Assembly: GCA_029582155.1 (NCBI GenBank) | Contig: CM055895.1 | Span: 16,544,787 to 16,608,786 of the forward strand | Source: Panopea generosa | Lineage: Eukaryota; Mollusca; Bivalvia; Adapedonta; Hiatellidae | Direction: 5' to 3' | Length of the DNA stretch: 64,000 nucleotides | In this document: one piece after another, positions 53,101 to 62,100 of the stretch | How the letters are laid out: every line of letters starts with the position of its first letter | Position numbering within the stretch: the first letter of the stretch is position 1 | Position numbers and translations under genes: made by a program | Notes under the pieces: model-generated | Databases searched by the model: none | What the model saw: the letters and a program-made list of their open reading frames with translations, nothing else | Told to the model about the DNA's origin: nothing

Positions 53101-56100
53101 CCATTGTCAGAGGCTTGAACAGTCAACTGCAATCAATATTTAATAAAAGTCAAAAAATTTTAACACCTATGAAATCTTTTTGTTATTATGAACTCTTATC
53201 ATATAAATTTACATATAAAGTCAAATAAACATTATACAACTATTCAATAAGGCCATAATAAATTAATTGCTAGATTATCATCCCCACCTGCCCCCTAATT
53301 TTCATGCAGCCCCGACACTTTTATTTTTATAAAAAAAAAAAAAAATAATAATAATAAATAAATAAATAAAATTATTATAAAATCATAAAAAAAATTAAAA
53401 ATGAAAATCAAAAATAAAATCATCCCACACTCCCTGTTTTTAAGAAAAAATTGGATGATAATCTAGCAATTAAATCATAATGGCCTAAGTGTCCTGAAAT
53501 ACTGGTATTTCTGAATTGAGTGTTGGAATAAAATGCTACAATTTCATGAAAGGGGGCATAAAAATGACGCTAAATATTCAATCAATCAATCATGAAAGGA
53601 GTTACAGCAATGCTATTCTAAACTCAATCTACATGTCACATATTGTAACTCGTTTTTATTTGACAAAAAAGAGTTCTGATCCCTGCCCACAAGAACCATA
53701 TTTCATCTGCAAGTAACTAAATAAAAATTCTCTGTGAATCTATTTTGACCTACCCACAAGCTAAGACGAGATCTTCAAACAGCACCTTAATGTTATTATT
53801 AGAAACACAATCCATCTTTCCATTTTCAATGACGCGTACGAAGGTAAATGCAACACTAGTTAAAAATTCATGGACTTTTTTTTTTCATTTTGTTTTAAAA
53901 TGATCTACTTACAGTGTATTCCTGTCTGTCAGAGATATCGTTGGCAAGCAGGTTGTTCACGTATACCATACAGGCGTCAAAGTCCACTCCAAACCACAGT
54001 TTATCGTTATTGCCCGACACTACACTGCCAGACTCACTCGTTAGTAAACAGGTCAGCCGATCCTGAAATAACAAAACAATAAAAAAATATAGAGAAAACA
54101 AACAAATTCATCACTGACTTTATACATACCGGTAGGTAAAATGGACATCCATTTTTTTATCAGATAAAAGAGATAAATACACTTTGTGTCAAATATACAG
54201 AATATCATAAAAACTGATGAAATTACTTACACCATCGGAATCGGAGACATTCAGTTTCTGGATGTATGTTCCTACAGCTGTCTCCTCATCAATGGTCACT
54301 CGGTAAATGGTTGGGTCAAAGATAGGTCCATTTATGTTCCTCAATACGGTGATCAGCACTTCAGCAGTAGCTGTCAGACGAGTGGCACCCGTGTCATAGG
54401 CGATCACTCGCAGCTGAAAACAAATTGATAGGTATCCCAGAATTACTCTCAGTCGACTGGATGATTTTTTCTCATTTAAGCTAAAAATCATTGCATATAC
54501 ATTGCATAAGATATAACTTATTCAATTAAGCTATGTGCAACATATATTACATTTCATATTATGCAATATTAGATATTGTATTATGCATCATCACATATTG
54601 TATAATGCATCAATAAATATTGTAGAATGCACCATCACATATTGTTTAATGCATTCATTACATATTGTTTAATGCATCATTACATATTGTATAATGCATA
54701 ATTAAATATTGTGTTACGCATCATAACATATTGTATACTGCTTCACAACATATTGTTTGATACACCATTATATATTGTATGACACATCATACAATATTAT
54801 ATAATGCACCATTATATTTTGGATAATGCAGCATTACATATTGCATAATTACATAATGCATTAATATATTTACATTTTTACATATTGTATAATGCATAAT
54901 TATATAATGCATAATTGCAAAATGCATTACTACATTATTACATATTGCATAATTACATAATACATTACTAAATAATTACGTATTGTATAATGCATCATTA
55001 CATATTGTATAATGCATCATTATACACTGTCTATTACATCTTTCCATATTGTTCAATGTATCGCATAATTATGGTCTAATCAGTACTTAAAAAGTCAAAT
55101 ACTGTTCTATATCATTTATACTTTTAATTTGAATTGGAACCCTGTAGTATAACAACTTTTTTGTCGCAATTAGTAGTCTCATCATGACTATGCTGTCCGA
55201 ATTTGTCACTGTATTACCATGGTTACTAACCGTATAAGTTCCAAGTCTAACATTGTCATTACGAAGACTCTGTGTGATGGTAATGGCTCCTGAGGATTGG
55301 TCTACATTAAAGAAACTTTGGGCTGGATAATCTCCAATAGCACTGTAAGTTATACGGCCCTGTAAAATATACATGTAATTGTAAATGTTTTGTAATACAC
55401 AGCCCTGTCAAATATACATGTAATTGTAAACATTTTGTAATACACAGCCCTGTCAAATATACATGTAATTGTAAATGTTTTTTAATACACAGCCCTGTCA
55501 AATATGCATGTAATTGTAAACGTTTTGTAATACACAACCCTGTCAAATATACATGTAATTGTAAACGTTTTGTAATACACAGCCCTATAATATATATATA
55601 CATTCAATAATAAATGTTTTGTGTAAATGCCATGTAACATATATATGTATTTGTAAAAATGCTGTGTAACAAATATATGTATTTGTAAAAATGTTGTGTA
55701 ACAAATATATGATAATGTATTTGTAAAAATGCAATGTAACATATATATGTATTTGTAAAATGCCGTGTAACATATATATGTAGTTGATCTGTAACTGTGT
55801 GATAGCAGACTTTTGATATCTTTCTATATAAATATGTTTTCAAGACATCACGACGACAGGCATCATTGAATAAAAATAAAAACTGATTGAGAAATTATGA
55901 GTAATAAACAACTTACAACCAATCCCTGTCTACTGGCAGATACGCTGAGGATGGTAGTGCCCACCTGTGCATTCTCGTTTATTGTTTCTAAATAACGAGC
56001 ATTATTGGTAAATGCAGGGAAGGCAAGATCTCGTGTGATGAAGAAGTTCACATTGGCAGAGTCGATTTTGTTGCTCGGGTAACCATTATCAGACACCATT

Positions 56101-59100
56101 ACGGTACACTGGATAAATAGATGTAGGGAAATTAATCATCTCATAAAAACTGCATAATGTAAATCATTTATATTCTGCATCATTTTTATTAAGCATATTA
56201 CACCTTTGAATTATTAGTTTAGTGAGTTCTTAATTAAGCGTTGATAATTATTCCCAAAAATTTAATTACCTTACTAAGTAAGTATTTGTCCATTTCCAAA
56301 TTGTTCTGGTTCTATTTGTTAGCAAAATTTTACTAAAACCATGAATTAAGTGAGCTAGTTTAATCGTGAAAATAAAATTCTCTAATAATACCTGATTTAC
56401 AGTACTATACTGAAAACCAAAAGTTGAGTCAGTGATGACATGCTATGAACTATTTGCTAGTTTTACATTCTGTGGTGTAATATCTCTCTTCATTTACAGT
56501 TACAGTTGTTTAACTGGACAAGTAGTGCTTTTATTTTAACAAAATGCTGTTTTACATAAAGGGGCAATAACTTCAAGTCAGACTATAGAATAAATACAGA
56601 AATCTGTCAAAACTACTCTACATACTTCAACAAATATAGTTAAATATGAAAAAATACTGAATTCTTTTTTTGTATTATTGTTCAACTTGCTTGAAAGTAC
56701 AGACTAAACCTTTCTAACTTACAGAGAAGGATGTATCTCCAGTATTGATTAGGCTTTTAGCCAGATGGATTTCTCCTGTCGTTTCTCTGATATAGAACGT
56801 CTCAGAACATCTACCCGTCAAATCACTACCCAGACTGAATGTGAGGAAGTCCTGTAAAACAAAGGAAACTCACATCATTCTCCACGCAAGCCATTTGTGC
56901 AATACATAAACAGAGTAAACATGCATCCTTCTCCACGCAAGTGATTTGTGCAATACATAAACAGAGTAAATATGCATCATTCTTCACGCAAACAATTTGT
57001 GCAATACATAAACAGAGTAAACATGCATCATTCTCCATGCAAGCGATTTGTGCAATACATTAACACAGAGTAAACATGCATCATTCTTCATGTAAGTTAT
57101 TTCTCGAATACCTAAACAGAGTAAACATGCATCATTCTTCATGGAAGTTATTTCTCGAATACCTAAACAGAAACATATAAACAGAGATAAGCCACTGACC
57201 TAAACAAATACAAAAAACACATATATTCAAATATAAAAAAACGAGAAAAAGTCTTCCAATGTAGAAAGCATAGTGAAAGGAACATTTCTCCTTCATCAGC
57301 TATAATGAAAAACTTGCATTATCTATGTCTGTAGCTATAATGAAATATTATCTTTCTACTATAATGGAATATTTACAATATCTCTGTGGCTATTCTAAAA
57401 TATTACCTCTATAGCTACAATGAAATAATTGCATTATCTCCGGTTGTAGCTATAATGAAATACTTGCATTATCTCTGTCTTTAGCTATAATGAAATATTA
57501 TCTTTCTACTATAATGAAATATTTACAATATCTCTGTTGCTATACCAAAATATTACCTCTATAGCTACAATGAAATACTTCCATTATCTCTGTAGCTATA
57601 ATGAAATACTTCCATTATCTCTATAGCTGTAATAAAATACTTCTATTATCTATGTTGCTATAATGAAATAATTACATAATCTCTGTTTGTAGCTATAATG
57701 ATATACTTCTATTATCTCCATCTGTAGCCATAATAAAATACTTATTTTATCTGCATCTTTGGCTAAAATAAGTTACTTACATTATCTGCATCTGTGGCTA
57801 TATTTAGATACTTAAATTATTTGCATCTGTAGCTTTAATGAAATACTTACATTACCTGCGCCTGTGGCTGTATTTAGATACTTACATTATCTGCATCTGT
57901 GGCTATATTTAGATACTTACATTATCTGCGTTTGTGGCTATATTTATATACTTACATTATCTGCGTTTGTGGCTATATTTAGATACTTACATTATCTGCG
58001 TCTGTGGCTATATTTAGATACATACATTATCTGCGTCTGTGACTATATTTAGTTACTTACATTATCCGCGTCTGTGGCTATATTAAGATACTTACATTAT
58101 TTGCGTCTGTGGCTATATTTAGATACTTATATTATCTGCATCTGTGGCTATATTTAAATACTTATATTATCTGCGTCTGAGGCTATATTTAGATATTTAC
58201 AATATCTGCGTCTGTGGCTATATTTAGATGCTTATATTATCTGCACCTGTGGCTATATTTAGATACTTATACTATCTGCGTCTGTGGCTTTATTTAGATA
58301 CTTACATTATCTGCATCTATATTAAGATACTTACATTATCTGCATATGTGGCTATATTTAGATACTTACATTATCTGCGCCTGTGGCTTTATTTAGATAC
58401 TTACATCATCTGCATCTGTGGCTATAATAAAATACTTCCATTACCTGCATCTGTGGCTATAATAAAATACTTCCATTATCTGCATCTGTGGCTATAATGA
58501 AATACTTCCATTATCTGCATATGTGGCTATAATAAAATACTTACATTATCTGCGTCTGTAGCTGTGACTTTCAATAATGACAAGCCTACAGGAACATCTT
58601 CTTCAAGAGTTTTTTGATAAGAATCGGGGTTGAATACTGGTGGATTTGTGTTCCTCAACATAGTAATTGACACTTCCGCGGTAGCACGCTGGTTGGGTGT
58701 TAAACTGTCGTACGCAATGACACCTAACTGAAATCACAGATGTTCGGGTATAAAGTGTTGAAATGGTTCTTAGATATTTTGAATGCAATTAAAGTTATAT
58801 ACTGCAGATAAAGGTTTGATGAATAAAATTTGGTGCACATAAACAAATTTTTTATCTTCGACATCAATTACCTGCTGAAATTAATACCTACCTAAAAAAT
58901 AAGATCTTTTTTTTTCCAATATGTAAGACATTAAACAATATTTCTTAAAATAGTGATAGTTTAAACTTATCTATTTCACTTCGTTTGTGAAACAAGTTAC
59001 TACAACTTAGACCAATCATGCTCGAAGTCTTCCCAGATAGAACCAGTATTAAGCATATGCGGAAAAAGTGTCTTGCTCAAGGACACCACACACAGCTGTG

Positions 59101-62100
59101 GTGCAGAATCGAACACACAACCCTCCGATCATGAGTTTGATGCTCTACGAGCACATGTAATAATTGTTTTATTAAATTATATATGCTAAGTACTTGATGC
59201 AATAATTTGCCAACTATAGGGATCTGACACTTTTCAGTTGGAACAATGTTCTATATCACTCGCTATAAGTCTCATTACAAAACACATAATTACCCTGTAG
59301 GTGAGTGTTCTGTCATTTCGTAGATTTCCACGAGTAAATATTCGACCACCACTACCGACATAGAAGAAGCTAGGTGCAGCTTCGAATCCAGTTACATCGT
59401 ATGTCATAACTCCCTGAAAGTGACAAACACACATTACATAATATGGATTTTTTTGTTTGTATTGGTTTTTATGGCTCTTTTTCAACAGTATTTCAGAACA
59501 GTGGTCAGTGCACATAACCAATATGTTGGAGGGTCAGCGAGAACTAGACACACCCCATCTCTATAAGTCACAGATTGGTCTCCATATATTCAGAGGTTGG
59601 AGAACCGTGGCTGTATAAGAAAGTTCATGATCAATCATCACAGACCGGTCTGGTGGGAATTCAAACCTGCAACTGCTGGATTGACAGTCTGATACATTAC
59701 CAACTACATGCCATGAAAATAGGAGTAGGTAGGTTACATTGATTTTCCAGTCCATTAGTATAAAAGAAGATTGGAATCAAGAATTGTGTGCATTCTCAAT
59801 GTTTTCGGATGCTACATAGCAATTTGTCAAAAAGTATGTGGATTGTCGGATTCAAAATATTTCCTAATTCCTAAAATCAGAGAAATCAGGAAACTGACAA
59901 TGTTGTGGTGATATAAGCAGTCAAATACCTTTTATATTTCTAGACATGTACATGTATGTCGTCCAATCAAAACAAAATTATATTTTTTAAATAATCGTTT
60001 TATCGAATAACGAGTTTTTTAACTTGACTGAAAAGAACCAAAATGACTCCCAAATCTGCTAACACAAGCAAGTTTGTATCACCATTATTTTTCATTAGAT
60101 AATGTAAAGTAATGTTAAGTGACTCTGCAAATGGTGACAATGACTGAATATGGTTTTGTACAAATGTAGGGTTTAGTATACTGTAAAATTGTGACCGTAT
60201 ATGTCGCAAATTTCAAAATTACAGAATACTTAACCGTATTCTAACCCACTTATACGTTTTATAATTAAAATTTACTCGCTGAACCACGTTACTCAAGCAA
60301 CTAGTGTTCAAACTGGTTACCGTTCAACTGAATGCTGCAAAGCAGCAAATGATGCATTATAAAAGTAGTTTCTGGTAAAAATCACTAAATCACCAAACAG
60401 TTAAAAAATATTGAATACATATTTATATCTTTAACATTTTACAAATAAATAGTAATTTAAAACAACAAACATTTTTTAAACTACTGTTGTAATTTTCTTA
60501 ATGACAATGTAAACAAATGACATAGTTATACATAGAGCACTAAAATATGGTATCTTACCGACGGTATATGCAGTTTTTAATATCCGCAAACAACACCAAC
60601 TAATGAAATCACAGGAAATTTCTGAGGGGTGTTAGAATGAATGTTTAACCCTACCTGTCCATCAGCGTCCTCAGCAGTGACAGTGTAAATTTGGCTGTTG
60701 TTGCTAATGCTTTCCTGCACCTGGGTCGCATATGGCATGTTGATAAATACAGGCAGGCTAGCACGAATTATGCCGATGGTCACTGTAACAGTTGTTGACC
60801 TTGAGGGATTACCACTGTCAGTCGCTCGCACAGTGAACTGTGACACGAGAAATTATATAATTTAACATGAACAAAATCAATGAACATGAATACAGTTATG
60901 TATTTAAATGATAACAAAGTGTATTTATATATACACTTAATTTTTGGTAATAAAAAATAATCACGACATATTATTACATGTACCTAAGTATAGGACATTC
61001 CCATACAATATATTGCATACCATATATGTAAATCCTTTACAAGTAACATATGGCACATCTATTGTGTAATTAGTAAAGGGGTATACAGACTACTTCCCCA
61101 CATAATTGAAATGGAGGACTCGTGGACAAAGAACAAAGTTCATAACCAATCAATGCAGGACTGTGGCTGCAGGATTTGAACTCACGAACCCTTAATTGTC
61201 ATTCAGATGCAATACTGGCTGAGTTAGCTGTGCCAATGTGATTTGTAAACAAGCTGATAAAACCATATGATTTGTATACGAGCATATTATACCATATGTG
61301 ATTAGAAAAGTGTATACTATACAATATGTGATTTAAAAAATGTGTTTACTATACTTTATGTGATTTGTAAAGGCACTTAGTATACCATAAAGTTATGTAA
61401 TTTGTAAATACATGTCATTTGTGATTTGTAAAGCTGCAGCTGGTTATACCATATGTTATTTGTAAAGGATATAATTAAACCAAATGTGACTTGCAAAGGA
61501 ATTAACTATACCATATGTGATTTATAAAGCAGCTGATTATACCATATGTGATTGGTAAAGCAGCTGATTATACCATATTTGATTTGTAAAGCAGCTGATT
61601 ATACCATATGTGATTTATAAAGCAGCTGATTATACCATATGTGATTGGTAAAGCAGCTGATTATACCATATATGATTTGTCAAGCAGCTGATTATACCAT
61701 ATGTGATTTGTAAAGAAGATGATCATTCCATTTGTGATTTGTAAAGGATCTAATTAAACAATATGTGAATTGTAAAGGTGTTTATTATACTGTATGTGAT
61801 TTGTAAATGTGTGACTATATTATTACGTGATTTATAAAGGTATTTGCTATGCTGTACAGTTAAGCCATTTACTATACAGTATGTGATTTGTAAAGATGTA
61901 CCATATGTGATTTGTAAAGGTGCTTACTGTACCATATGTGATTTGTAACAACATTTGCTATACCATATGTAATTTGTAAAGGCATTAAGTTTAATGTATG
62001 TGATTTTTAAAGTTGGCTATACCATTATGTCTTTTGTAAAATGTATAAGAATAAATACACACCGAATACTGGCTTAAAGGTGCATCTGTTAACGTCCTCT

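Noticed and set aside
55307-55843. Frames on the - strand with LHVYLTGLCITK repeats
   Set aside because: They read through the acceptor-derived and neighbouring minisatellites; not exons as such.
57864-58497. Frames on the + strand with repeated LWLYLDTYIIC words
   Set aside because: Opposite-strand reading of the donor-derived minisatellite.
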